From Planctomycetota bacterium (GTDB lineage: Bacteria; Planctomycetota; Planctomycetia; Planctomycetales; Planctomycetaceae), in contig QWQF01000029.1 in the NCBI GenBank assembly GCA_003669125.1, forward strand, positions 1 to 46,841: a DNA stretch of 46,841 nucleotides. Direction: 5' to 3'. Below are positions 8,801 to 17,700 of the stretch, one piece after another. Below the pieces are notes generated by a model. The model was given only the letters and a program-made list of their open reading frames with translations, did no database searches and was not told the origin of the DNA. Each line of letters begins with the position of its first letter. The stretch's first letter is position 1. A program made the translations under genes and the position numbers.

Positions 8801-9970
8801 CTCTCCGAAGACAACACCGCCGCGCGATTGCTGACTCGGCCGGGCGAGGCGATTTACAACGACGCCAACGGAATGCTCGAAGGCAACCACCCGTTCCAAA
8901 TCGCGTGGCTGGAAGACGACCGCCGTGATTTTCATCTCGGCCGCGTGCAGCAACTGACCGAAAATCGGCGCGTGCGGATGCCTCCCGCCATGGTGTTCGA
9001 AGGGAACATTCCCGCCGACCCGCGACGCAATATCGATCTCGCGCAGCTCATCGACACTCCCGCGTGGGACATGTCCTTGCACGAATTCGGTGCGTGGCTG
9101 GGTGAGGCGGTTGCGATCAAAGACCCGACGTCGATCAGCTTCCATCCGCAAGGTGGCCAGAACCTGCTGGTCGTCGGCCAAAGCGACCTCGCGACTGTCG
9201 GCTTGCTGGCCGCCAGCATCGTCAGTCTCGCTTGTCAGATTCGTCCGAGCGTCGGGCAGACTTCCGAAGTTTCCGAAAAAACGGAAGTCTCGGTCGCAGT
9301 CCCGCAGTTCGTGATCCTCGACGGCAACTTCGCGGGAGCCTCAACCGAAACTTGGAAGGAACTGCAAGCCGCGCTGCCACACGCCGTCCAAATCGGCGAG
9401 CCGCGCGATGTCCCGGCCGTGCTGACGATGCTGTCCGACGAGGTCAAACGCCGCGAACAATCCGGCTCGCGCGACGAGACTCCGATCTTCTTCGTCATCT
9501 TCAACCTCGGCTGCTTCCGCGAGCTGCGAAAATCCGACGATGACATGGGCTTCAGCTTCGGCGGCGGCAGCGAGAAAAAGGTCAGCCCCAGCAAACAATT
9601 CACCGACTTGCTCAAGAACGGTCCCAGCTTCGGCATTCACATGCTGGTCTGGAGCGACACGTACAACAACGTCAGCCGCTGGTTCAGTTCGCAAACGCTG
9701 CGCGAGTTCGAGGTGCGAGTCGTCTTCCAACTGAGTGCGTCTGATTCGAGCAACCTGATCGACAGCCCGCTCGCCAGCAAGCTCGGCCCGAATCGAGCGA
9801 TCCTGCACTCGGTCGATCAAGGGACGAACGAAAAATTTCGTCCGTACGGCCCACCAACTCCCGAATGGTTGGCGGACGTCGCGTCGCGCCTGCGGCCAAC
9901 GACTCCAGCCGAGGATCTTGCAGAACCTGTCGCCGTCAGCGATGACTTGTCGCAGTTCACGATCTTGTAG
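5852..9970 (+). CDS. FtsK/SpoIIIE-EssC-like multidomain ATPase with coiled coils
   Basis: A 1372-residue protein. Residues ~30-200 and ~310-470 are charged, heptad-like and probably coiled coil. Between them is a transmembrane pair (LLALVGWAALWGVAGFLVD near 240-262 and WLVVAGALMLFPVGITVGIL near 277-298). Three RecA-like units follow. Unit 1 (~530-740) has no P-loop. Unit 2 (~760-1060) has a full Walker A, IAGKTGSGKST (~803), Walker B ILLVVDEFQEFF (~907) and the FtsK-type HVLLGSQTL. Unit 3 (~1090-1350) has a degenerate P-loop, NLLVVGQSDLATVG. Only one of three ATPase sites looks active. The layout resembles EssC/EccC secretion ATPases more than chromosomal FtsK; no C-terminal gamma domain is seen. 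ATG 5852 is taken as the first plausible Met; its ribosome site is weak. No WXG100-type gene is adjacent. Role unknown: membrane-anchored pumping of DNA or protein is inferred. Confidence 0.85.
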   Translation: MSTSEDRTLAPTGPAAGDPLAPESQREWWLRLRTLVEQRVQAEQQTSEEFRSDAERTEKEFAATVTTRTDVFERERAATQSEFDKAVVDAGMQFTDDHDVAKQEFQEVVFAVQQRAADDTETARKKNEEDRWMVTSYFDEEAEGSPKVQYETFCSNTGKTNEQLKIEENELTTLKMQADLLMLKRRQGVEVEPPKSEKTAPTNDLDTAAALFHEASGGLKTHLAELGKLKIPALFQGWRPHLLALVGWAALWGVAGFLVDPKTLIPDSNLEPREWLVVAGALMLFPVGITVGILLSVGRGQSAPIYEMIFERHMAAQKHRQRWQKLADAERKQREQKFVAWQKVVTAKREAGVRKADGELSASLQKVEDRRVQELAVANQKYPALLVAITQRRDQQLGWANTEFPQRLEKLKSRFEWDLGKFRQNRDAEVAANTQRFQTTWLRTAEAWLEGWQQLERDIDAANQTVDEWFHDWPTLGSGPLKLPTTIPPAMRLGQFSVALSDVPDGVPKEPQLVPERQSFYLPACLPFPDRPSLLLKAADDGREAAVAVLQNAMLRFLTTLPGGKVRFTILDPVGLGDNFAAFMHLADYDELMITNRIWTEQGHIEHRLSDLTEHMENVFQKYLRNEFRSIQEYNVHAGEVAEPYHILVVANFPANFSEAAARRLISIATSGPRCGVCLLASVDTKLRLPMNFDLNDLTTNATVFDWTGTAFASSDDELKALPLTLDAPPEPELFTKLVKAAGHESKDARRVEVAFERIAPKDSQLWTGDTRGGLDVPLGRAGATKLQHLRLGKGTSQHVLIAGKTGSGKSTFLHILITNAALHYGPDQLHFYLIDFKKGVEFKTYATHELPHARVIAIESDREFGVSVLERLDAILKERGDLFREIGVQDLNGFRGARPDVPMPRILLVVDEFQEFFVEDDKHAQTAALLLDRLVRQGRAFGVHVLLGSQTLGGAYSLARSTLGQMAVRIALQCSESDAHLILSEDNTAARLLTRPGEAIYNDANGMLEGNHPFQIAWLEDDRRDFHLGRVQQLTENRRVRMPPAMVFEGNIPADPRRNIDLAQLIDTPAWDMSLHEFGAWLGEAVAIKDPTSISFHPQGGQNLLVVGQSDLATVGLLAASIVSLACQIRPSVGQTSEVSEKTEVSVAVPQFVILDGNFAGASTETWKELQAALPHAVQIGEPRDVPAVLTMLSDEVKRREQSGSRDETPIFFVIFNLGCFRELRKSDDDMGFSFGGGSEKKVSPSKQFTDLLKNGPSFGIHMLVWSDTYNNVSRWFSSQTLREFEVRVVFQLSASDSSNLIDSPLASKLGPNRAILHSVDQGTNEKFRPYGPPTPEWLADVASRLRPTTPAEDLAEPVAVSDDLSQFTIL
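9258..9290. repeat. Short inverted repeat inside the FtsK-like gene
   Basis: Perfect 9-bp arms AGACTTCCG / CGGAAGTCT enclose 15 nt. It encodes QTSEVSEKTEVS, a low-complexity insert between two conserved strands of ATPase unit 3 (after CQIRPSV, before AVPQFVILDG). Probably a short in-frame palindromic insertion, like the larger ones elsewhere in this window. Confidence 0.5.
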
Positions 9971-10032
9971 CAACCCGGCCTTCAACCCTACCGAGATAAG
10001 CCTGGTGGGGTGGCATTTCGATGGGAGTTTCC

Positions 10033-11250
10033 ATGCGACTCATTGCTTTCACTTTGTTTGCGATGGTCATCACCTACGCTTCCGCTTCTGCGGCCGACAG
10101 GCCGCTCGTTGTCGTCAGCGACGAAGCTCGTCGCATTCACTCGGCTGGGTTTGTTTTCGACGGTCACAATGATTTGCCGTGGGAAATCCGGCAACGAGCC
10201 GGCGGTTCGTTCGACAAGGCCGACCTCGCGGCGGGTGTGCCGAGATTTCACACCGACATTCCGCGCCTCCGAGTCGGCAATGTCGGCGCGCAGTTCTGGG
10301 CGGCGTACGTTCCGGCCGAGACCTCGAAAGAAAACCGTGCATTCACGATGACGCTCGAACAGATCGCGATCATCCACGCGATGGTTAAGCGGTATCCCGA
10401 CGTCTTCGAGTTCGCGAAGTCCGCCGATGACGTCGTCCGCATTCAGAAGTCCGGCAAGATCGCCTCGCTGATCGGCCTCGAAGGAGGCCACTCGATGGAA
10501 AACTCGCTCGACAAGCTGCGGCGGCTGCGAGAACTTGGTGTCGGCTACATGACGCTGACGCACTCCGACACACTGGCCTGGGCCGACTCGGCCACCGACG
10601 AAGCCAAGCACGGCGGGCTGACCGAATTCGGCGAAGAGGTCATCCGCGAAATGAATCGGCTAGGCATGCTGGTCGATCTCTCGCACGTCTCCCCCGACAC
10701 GATGCGCGATGCTCTGCGAGTGACCAAAGCTCCAATCATCTTCTCGCACTCTTCTGCGCGAGCCGTTGCCGATCACCCACGCAACGTGCCGGACGACATC
10801 TTGAAGCGAACCGCGCAGAACGGCGGAGTGGTGATGGTCAACTTTTACTCCGGCTTCATTCACCCCGAATCGGCCAAGCGGCGAGCGAACATGTTCGCAG
10901 TCTCGCGTGATCTGCGAAAACAGTTTCCCGCCGAGAAGGATTACCAGGCCGCTCGCAAACGCTGGGCGGCCGCCAATCCGATTGAATCCGGTGACATTTA
11001 CGACGTCGCCGATCACATCGAGCACATCATCAAGGTCGCCGGCATCGACCACGTCGGCCTCGGCTCGGATTTCGACGGCATCGATAAAACGCCGAAACAA
11101 TTGGAAGACGTCTCGAAGTACCCGGTCATCACGCAAGTGCTGCTCGATCGCGGCTACTCGGCATCGCAAATCCATCAACTGATGAGCGGCAACGTGCTCC
11201 GCGTGATGCGGCGAGCGGAACAGGTCGCGAAAGATCTGGCAGCTCAATGA
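10033..11250 (+). CDS. Secreted membrane dipeptidase (peptidase M19 family)
   Basis: A 405-residue zinc dipeptidase of the renal dipeptidase family. ATG 10033 is chosen over ATG 10021 because GGGAG lies 6 nt upstream and the protein then opens with a clean signal peptide, MRLIAFTLFAMVITYASASA, cut before ADRP. The zinc ligands expected for M19 are visible: HND (~44), Glu in GLEGGHSMENS (~148), His in VDLSHVSPD (~216), His in IFSHSSARAVADHPRN (~237) and Asp in GLGSDFDG (~344). Family members split dipeptides, including D-amino-acid ones, so a role in periplasmic peptide or peptidoglycan turnover is reasonable. The stop overlaps the next start (ATGA), indicating translational coupling to the DUF3592 protein. 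Confidence 0.95.
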   Translation: MRLIAFTLFAMVITYASASAADRPLVVVSDEARRIHSAGFVFDGHNDLPWEIRQRAGGSFDKADLAAGVPRFHTDIPRLRVGNVGAQFWAAYVPAETSKENRAFTMTLEQIAIIHAMVKRYPDVFEFAKSADDVVRIQKSGKIASLIGLEGGHSMENSLDKLRRLRELGVGYMTLTHSDTLAWADSATDEAKHGGLTEFGEEVIREMNRLGMLVDLSHVSPDTMRDALRVTKAPIIFSHSSARAVADHPRNVPDDILKRTAQNGGVVMVNFYSGFIHPESAKRRANMFAVSRDLRKQFPAEKDYQAARKRWAAANPIESGDIYDVADHIEHIIKVAGIDHVGLGSDFDGIDKTPKQLEDVSKYPVITQVLLDRGYSASQIHQLMSGNVLRVMRRAEQVAKDLAAQ

Positions 11251-12305
11251 ACGATCCTCAGCGGCCGCTTCGCCGATTGCACCTGAAACTGTCGCGGGGG
11301 ATGAATCGCGTCGGATCCGTTTTCATTTTGCTGTGGTTGGCGTTTTGGTCGGCCGGCGTCTTGTTCTTCGATGGCTGCGCCGTTTGGTTGCTGGTGAAGA
11401 ATGTCGCGGCTCAGTCGTATCCCAGCGTCGCGGGTGAAATCACTGTCAGCGAGCCTGCTGAAACCGACGGTTCAGCCAGATGGAAGGTTCAATTTCGATA
11501 CTCGATGGAAGGTCGGGAACTCACCGGAGATCGACGTACCTTTGCGGTTGGGAACTTTTCAAACCGGCGGCAAGACGTGCCGTCGTTCGCCGATCAATTC
11601 GTTGTCGGGAAGCCGGTCGAAGTGTTTTACAACCCGAGCGATCCGAGCGATTCGGCGCTGGACCGAACTCTGAGCGGACTGCCGTTGCTCATGGGATTGA
11701 TTGTCGTCCCATTCAACGCCGTGATGCTGGGCGGTTGGAATTGGATGCGTCGCCGAATCCTGCGACTCCAAGCGGTTCCCATTCGTCGCGACGGGACTCG
11801 TTGGCTCGTGACAACGACCAACGGCCAGCCTCTCGTGGTGATGCTGATCATCGCCGGCGGCCTCAGTCTTGCCGCGACGTTTGTGATTGTGCTTTGCGGT
11901 TGGGAAGAAAACCTCTTCGGCCTCGCGGCGACATGGTGCGTGTTGATCGGAATCAGCATCGGTGCCTATTGGCACACGCGTTCGTTAGTTCGCCAAGAAC
12001 GCCCGGTCTTGATTTTGGATGACGCCACGGCAACGGTCACTTGGCCGGAATCGAATGACATGCCGGCCTTCTCGTTGTCGCAAAGACAGTTGTCCGGCGT
12101 CGAGCTTGCTGATCAACCGGCCAACGCGAACGAACTCGGACTCTCACCCGACTTTGTGGTTCGCCTGTCGTTCAAGAGCGATGACGAACAACCGGGAACT
12201 CGAACCGTGCTTTGCACTCCCAACGGGATCGAAGCCACGGCGCTCGCAGAATGGCTGGAAGATTGGATCGCCCTGCCCGCTGTCCAACTGACGGCCCAAA
12301 ACTGA
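11247..12305 (+). CDS. DUF3592-type membrane protein
   Basis: A 352-residue protein whose start overlaps the dipeptidase stop as ATGA. An N-terminal membrane segment (SVFILLWLAFWSAGVLFF) leads to the DUF3592 pattern: SYPSVAGEITVSE, then FRYSMEGRELTGDR, then GKPVEVFYNPSDPSDSAL. Three more membrane segments follow (LPLLMGLIVVPFNAVML, LVVMLIIAGGLSLAATFVIV, LFGLAATWCVLIGISIGAYW), then a soluble tail of about 110 residues (DDATATVTWPES onward). DUF3592 has no established biochemical role; it recurs as a small beta domain presented by membrane proteins. Coupling to the dipeptidase suggests they are needed in a fixed ratio, but a physical link is only inferred. Confidence 0.8.
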   Translation: MNDPQRPLRRLHLKLSRGMNRVGSVFILLWLAFWSAGVLFFDGCAVWLLVKNVAAQSYPSVAGEITVSEPAETDGSARWKVQFRYSMEGRELTGDRRTFAVGNFSNRRQDVPSFADQFVVGKPVEVFYNPSDPSDSALDRTLSGLPLLMGLIVVPFNAVMLGGWNWMRRRILRLQAVPIRRDGTRWLVTTTNGQPLVVMLIIAGGLSLAATFVIVLCGWEENLFGLAATWCVLIGISIGAYWHTRSLVRQERPVLILDDATATVTWPESNDMPAFSLSQRQLSGVELADQPANANELGLSPDFVVRLSFKSDDEQPGTRTVLCTPNGIEATALAEWLEDWIALPAVQLTAQN

Positions 12306-12387
12306 TGGAGTTCGGCCGGCCCCGAATTCCGCTCCGAGACGAGTCGCGTTACCTTGATGCTGTCCGTTCATCGTGGAGGTCTCGTAC

Positions 12388-14703
12388 ATGCGATGCTGTT
12401 GGTTGGTTACGACTTGTTTGCTGCTGGTGTCAGGTGAGCTGAAGGCTGTGGAACCGGCAGTCCCGAAGAAGATCGTGCTCATCGCCGGCCCGATCACCGG
12501 GCACGGCAAGCACACGCACGAGTACGAAAAGAGCGTGATTCTGCTGAAGCATCTGCTCGACACGTCGCCGAGCACGAAGGGCAAGGTGGCGGTCGAAACG
12601 CATTTCAAAGGTTGGCCGACGGACGAGAAAACGCTCGATGATGCCGCGACGATTGTGATGATCTCAGACGGCGGTGATCGCAACGTGACCGATCATCCGC
12701 TGTACGTCGGAGAGCGATTTCAAACGCTCGAACGGCAGATGAAGCGCGGTTGCGGCTTCGTTCAATTTCACTGGACCACGTTCAACCCCAGCCGAGTTCA
12801 CGATCAGATCACCGAATGGGTCGGTGGCTATTTCGACTACGAAAAGGGACCCGCGGCGAACAAATGGTTCTCGGCAATCAGCACCTGGGACGCGAACGTG
12901 ACGCTCGGCAACGCCGAGCACCCGGTTGCTCGCGGCGTGAAGCCATTCACCGCTCGCGAAGAGTTTTATTTCAACCTCCGCTTCCGTGACGGCGATGACC
13001 GCGTCAAACCGATCTGGCTGACAAAACCTCCGGGGCAACAAAAGGATCACGTCGTGGCGTGGGCCGTCGAACGCAAAGACGGCGGCCGAGGCTTCGGAAC
13101 GACTGGCGGACACTTTTTCCAAAACTGGTGGGACGAGAACTTTCGCCGCACGATTCTCAACGCGATTGTCTGGACGGCGGGTGTCGATGTTCCGGACGGC
13201 GGCGTGGTCTCGACAATGGAAGAGCCGATCCGCGTGCTGATCGTCACGGGACACAATCATCCGGCTCACGACTGGCGGAAGACCACCGCCGCGCTGATTC
13301 CGGTCCTCGAACAAGACCCGCGCATCGTGGTTGAAGTCACTGAGAATCCAAACGACTTGGCGACGATCAAGGGCTACGACGCACTCGTCCTGAACTACAG
13401 CAGTTGGGATCGGCCGGGGCTGAACGGTGCGGCGAAGGCGGGACTCAAGAAATTCCTTGACGACGGTGGCGGGCTGTCGATCATTCACTTCGCGAACGGC
13501 AGTTGGACCGACACGCTGCCGAACAAAGAGGCTGACTGGCCGGAGTTTCGCACGCAGATCGTCCGCCGCATTTGGGATCACAAGCCGGGGTTGAGTGGTC
13601 ACGATGCCTTCGGGACATTCAAAGTCGATCTCACCGCCGCTGGCGAAAAGCATCCCATCACCGCCGGCTTGCCGTCGTTCGAGACCGAGGACGAACTCTA
13701 TTTCCGCCAGCAAGGCGCGTTGCCGATCATGCCTCTCGTCACGGCACACTCGAAGGTCACGAAGCAAGACGAACCGTTGGCGTGGGCCTACGAGCAATCG
13801 AAGGCTCGCGTCTTCCAAACCGTGCTCGGCCACGCGGACGTCTCGATTCGCAAAGCCGGAGCGTTGATCCGCCGAGGCACCGTCTGGGCCGCGCGACGCG
13901 AGCCGCTCAGCTTCGATCCGCCGGTGTCGATCACGGAGAACACGTTGTTCCGAGCCGGCAGTCCGTGGACGCTCGAAGAGTCTCTGAAACGCGGCGGAGT
14001 CGCAGCCTCGACGACGGCTCCGCGAAAAGCTGCGTCGGCGACGGCCGAGGGCAAATTCGGCAAAGCTCTTGAAACTCGCTTTGGCGGCGCGTTCGTGAAT
14101 CACCGCGACGATTTCCGAAAGCTGCCGTTCACGGTCGAGCTGTGGACGAAACTCGACAGCAAAGGTTCGTACAACATTCTGATGGCGAATGAACTGAAGT
14201 CGTCGCCGACGCACTGGGAACTCTTCACGATGCCAGGTTCGGGACAACTTACGGTTTACGCGCCGGGCCTGGCTCCCGACCACGTCCGAGGAGGAAGCGA
14301 CATCGCCGACGGCAAATGGCACTTCGTCGCGATGCAGTTCGAACCGGCTCGCATTCGCCTGTTCGTGGACGGCCAGCAAGTCGCCGATCAAGAAGTGAAG
14401 GCCAAAGAGGGAGTGTTCGGTTCTGAGCCGAAGCCGGCGCAGGAGGAATTGGCGATCGGCTCGCTGGTCGATCAAGTGATTGGCTGCGACGGAGTGATCG
14501 ACGACCTGCGCATCTCGCGCGGCGTGCGTTCAGTCAAAGAGATGCCGAGCGAAGCTCTGAAAGTGGACGACTCGACCGTCGCGTTGTGGAACTTCGACAC
14601 GCTTGCCGACGGAGGCAGCTTCGTCGATTTGTCGGCCAACAAGCTCAAGGCATGGCTCCCCGGCAGTGCCGATGGGATGCCGGCATCTGCAAAAAAAAAG
14701 TAG
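12388..14703 (+). CDS. Exported ThuA-ThuA-LamG protein with slippery 3' end
   Basis: A 771-residue protein. ATG 12388 follows GGAGG at a spacing of 8 and gives a signal peptide (CCWLVTTCLLLVSGELKA). Residues ~25-280 and ~285-510 are two ThuA-like, glutamine-amidotransferase-fold domains (IVLIAGPITGHGKHTHEYE; VLIVTGHNHPAHDWRK, then LVLNYSSWDRPGL and FLDDGGGLSIIHFANGSW). Residues ~560-770 form a LamG/concanavalin-like domain (PFTVELWTKLDSKGSYNILM; DGKWHFVAMQFEPARIRLFV). ThuA is named from trehalose utilisation, but in planctomycetes its substrate is not established. The gene ends GCA AAA AAA AAG TAG: an A9 run containing the dnaX-type heptamer A AAA AAG, with a 20-bp-stem hairpin beginning 10 nt after the AAG. 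A -1 shift there continues into the cytochrome ORF. See findings. Confidence 0.9.
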   Translation: MRCCWLVTTCLLLVSGELKAVEPAVPKKIVLIAGPITGHGKHTHEYEKSVILLKHLLDTSPSTKGKVAVETHFKGWPTDEKTLDDAATIVMISDGGDRNVTDHPLYVGERFQTLERQMKRGCGFVQFHWTTFNPSRVHDQITEWVGGYFDYEKGPAANKWFSAISTWDANVTLGNAEHPVARGVKPFTAREEFYFNLRFRDGDDRVKPIWLTKPPGQQKDHVVAWAVERKDGGRGFGTTGGHFFQNWWDENFRRTILNAIVWTAGVDVPDGGVVSTMEEPIRVLIVTGHNHPAHDWRKTTAALIPVLEQDPRIVVEVTENPNDLATIKGYDALVLNYSSWDRPGLNGAAKAGLKKFLDDGGGLSIIHFANGSWTDTLPNKEADWPEFRTQIVRRIWDHKPGLSGHDAFGTFKVDLTAAGEKHPITAGLPSFETEDELYFRQQGALPIMPLVTAHSKVTKQDEPLAWAYEQSKARVFQTVLGHADVSIRKAGALIRRGTVWAARREPLSFDPPVSITENTLFRAGSPWTLEESLKRGGVAASTTAPRKAASATAEGKFGKALETRFGGAFVNHRDDFRKLPFTVELWTKLDSKGSYNILMANELKSSPTHWELFTMPGSGQLTVYAPGLAPDHVRGGSDIADGKWHFVAMQFEPARIRLFVDGQQVADQEVKAKEGVFGSEPKPAQEELAIGSLVDQVIGCDGVIDDLRISRGVRSVKEMPSEALKVDDSTVALWNFDTLADGGSFVDLSANKLKAWLPGSADGMPASAKKK

Positions 14704-14757
14704 CTGAACATGGCGGAAGCAGCTTGCGTCCGCTGCCGACGCAAGCTGCTTCCGCCA
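14691..14757 (+). promoter_or_regulatory. Candidate -1 frameshift signal (slippery A9 tract plus hairpin)
   Basis: Bases 14691-14699 are nine A residues followed by G, and the zero-frame reading ends AAA AAA AAG TAG. The last eight bases before the stop supply A AAA AAG in the correct phase for -1 tandem slippage. A 10-nt spacer (14701-14710) separates it from a hairpin with perfect 20-bp arms (14711-14730 and 14738-14757) and a 7-nt loop. In the -1 frame, codons from 14700 read VAEHGGSSL and continue without a stop to 19067. That this works as a frameshift site is an inference from the layout. Confidence 0.5.
14711..14757. repeat. Perfect palindromic element with 20-bp arms
   Basis: TGGCGGAAGCAGCTTGCGTC and its exact reverse complement flank CGCTGCC. 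It lies just after the ThuA stop and inside the -1 frame leading into the cytochrome ORF, where it encodes HGGSSLRPLPTQAASAT without a stop. It looks like another family of the dispersed palindromes seen in this window. Confidence 0.9.
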
Positions 14758-17700
14758 CGAGCAAGATCACCGGCCACTGGGGCGAGGACGCGGTCGGCTT
14801 CAAGTGGACCGAGCAAGACTCGGTCGATAACCGCTTGCAGCAGATGGACGTCGGCCAGTTTTACTCGGCGACGATTTGGACGCCGAAGGAGATGACGCTC
14901 AAAGGGATCGCCGTGCGCATCGGCGAGAAATCCGAAGCGTCGATTTTGTTCGACACGGAACTGCTGCGCGTCGTCTGCGGTTGGACGGGCGAGTTCCTCG
15001 AATTCAATCCGGCACGCTACGGCATCATTGGCCCGCCGAAGGTCGGCAAAGACATCGCGTTTCATTCGCCGAGACAACCCGGCTGGTCGCGCGAGGGTCA
15101 GTTCAACGATCCGCGACCGAAGCCGTTCGGCCCGCTGCCGCGCGAGTGGGCCAAATACCGCGGCCTGCATCTGCACGGTGATCGGGTCGTTTTCGAGTAC
15201 AGCGTTGGACCGAAACAGGTTGTCGTGCTGGAGTCTCCGTGGATCGAGACGATCGACGGTGAGAAGGTTTTCTCTCGCGAACTGGAGATTGCCGCGAGCG
15301 ACACAGAACTGGAGTTGCTGGTGACCTCGGCGGGAGAACTCGTGAAGTTGATCTGCGAACCAAACGTCGCAACGCTCGAAAAACAGGAAGGTCATCCGAT
15401 CACGGCCAAGGTCGCCAAACACGATCAGCCGGTGAGACTGAAGTTGCTATTTCCGTTCTCCGCGAAATCCGCGCAATCTGCGTTTCAACAACTGAACGTT
15501 GAAACCCAGATTGCGGGGATTTCGCAGAAGGAAGACGCGGAGAAGACCTCGCTCCGCCGTTTTGTGAAACCTGGGCCACCGCACTGGAGGGCAGACATCA
15601 CGACGCGCGGAGTTGTGTCGGACAAGGCGGATGCGCTCGTCGTCGATACGCTCACGTTGCCGTTCGACAACCCGTACAAGGCGTTGATGTTTGTCGGCGG
15701 GCATGACTTCTTTCACTCGCCACTCCCGGCCGACGCCGCCCTTTGCACTCTGCATGGCGACGTGTGGCTCATCAGCGGCCTCGACGACAAGTTGGAGAAG
15801 CTGACGTGGAAACGTTTCGCGACCGGGCTGTTTCAACCGCTCGGTTTGAAAATCATCAAGAATCAAATCTACGTTGTCGGCCGAGATCAGATCACTCGGC
15901 TGCACGATCTCAACGGCGACGGCGAGGCAGACTGGTACGAGAACTTCAACAACGACGGCCAAGTCACCGCCAACGGCCACGAATATGTGGCGTGTCTCGA
16001 AACGGACCCGGAAGGTTGGTTCTATTTTCTGAAGGGGAACGCGAACGGAGCCACCGATCACGACGGCTGTCTGTTGCGAGTGTCTCCCGATGGTCAAAAG
16101 CTGGAGGTCGTTGCGACCGGCTTCCGCAATGCGAACGGCTTGGGGATTGGTCCGGCTGGGAACGACGGACGAGAGATTCTCACCGTCGCGCCGCAAGAGG
16201 GGGAATGGACTCCCGGTTCAGCGATTTTCGAGGTCGTTCGCGGCGGCTTTCACGGTTACACGCCGTCGGCTCATCGCGATCCGCCGCCGCCGGAGTTCGT
16301 TCAGCCGCTCTGTTGGATTCCGCGTTTGCAGGACAACTCGTGCGGCGGCCAAGTCTGGGTGCCGCCACAAACCTGGGGGCCGCTCGGCGGGCAGATGCTA
16401 CATTTGTCCTACGGGACTAGCCGCATGTTCGTGGTCCCGCGCGAGACGTTGCACGGCGAGCAAGCCGATCCGATTGTCCAGGGCGCGACGGTTCCGCTGC
16501 CGCTGACATTCGAGTCGGGCATCATGCGTGGCCGCTTTCATCCGAGCGACGGGCACTTGTACGTCAGCGGCTTGCGAGGCTGGGTCAGCAACGCAGCGAA
16601 GGACGGTTGCTGGCAGCGTGTGCGAGCGACTGGCAAGACGCTCGACGTGCCAGTCACGTTCGAGACACATCGCAACGGCCTGTTGATTCGCGTCAGTGAT
16701 CGGCTCGATGCCGAAGCGGCCGAGGACATCGACAACTACCGCGTGCAGCGCTGGAACTATCGCTGGTCGGCGGCATACGGCTCGCCGGAATTCAAAGTCT
16801 CGAACCCGCGTGACGAAGGCCGCGACGAAGTCGAGGTGCTCAGTGCGACGCACGTCCGCAATCTCAACGGGGGTGATGCGGTGTTCCTCGAACTGGCCGA
16901 CATGCGGCCGGTGAATCAGTTGTCGATTCAGATGACTCTGCGGACGACAAGCGGCCGGAACATCGAACGGCGGTTGGATGCCACGATCAGCGCCGTTCGC
17001 AATCAAGAGTACGAATTTGAACGCAAACCAGTTCAGGCACGCCCCGGCACTTTGACCGAGGCGGAACAACAACGGCTAGTCCCCGGCATTCGGTGCGAAT
17101 TCGAGGGGCAGGTTGGAAGCCTGCTCCACGTTCGGCGAATGGCCGCTTGGCGATTCGATCCGCCGGAACTTGGTGACGCTCGCGAAGTCATCGCCAGCGG
17201 ATACCTCGTCACGCCGCGGCGAGGGATGTACCGATTCTCGGCCGAGGGCAACGGAGCGATTGAAGTCTCGATCGGGGATCATGTCGTGTGGCGATCGACG
17301 GATGGCAAGCCGAGCGATGTGGAACTCGTGCGCGGATACAACCGGCTGCGAATCGCGCAGCGAGTGAAAGGCGAACAAGTCGGCCAACTCGTCTCGTTGA
17401 GGTTGCTGTGGAGCGGAGCGGATTTCGAGACGGAACCAGTTCCGCCGACTTCACTGTTCTGCGAACGGTTGCCGGAAGAGGTCGAGGTGTTGCGACTCGG
17501 CCGCGAGTTGTTCGCGAGCCATCAATGTTTCCGCTGCCACCGTGTCTCGGACGAGATCCTGCAATCGAAGCGTGCGATGCCCGATTTGCACGCCGAAGCG
17601 CCGGACCTGACCGGCGTCGGCTCACGGCTGCGCGGCGACTGGATCGCTCGGTGGGTGCTCAACCCATCGCAGATGCGCAGCGACGCGCGGATGCCGCGCC

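Noticed and set aside
7406..9181. A 591-codon minus-strand frame opposite the FtsK-like gene
   Set aside because: An antisense artefact of G/C-rich third codon positions; the plus strand carries Walker motifs.
5852..9970. FtsK-like protein as the chromosomal division translocase
   Set aside because: It has two rather than four membrane segments, no C-terminal gamma domain, and only one functional P-loop among three units.
12664..14475. A 603-codon minus-strand frame opposite the ThuA gene
   Set aside because: No motif, no ribosome site; the plus-strand domains are unambiguous.
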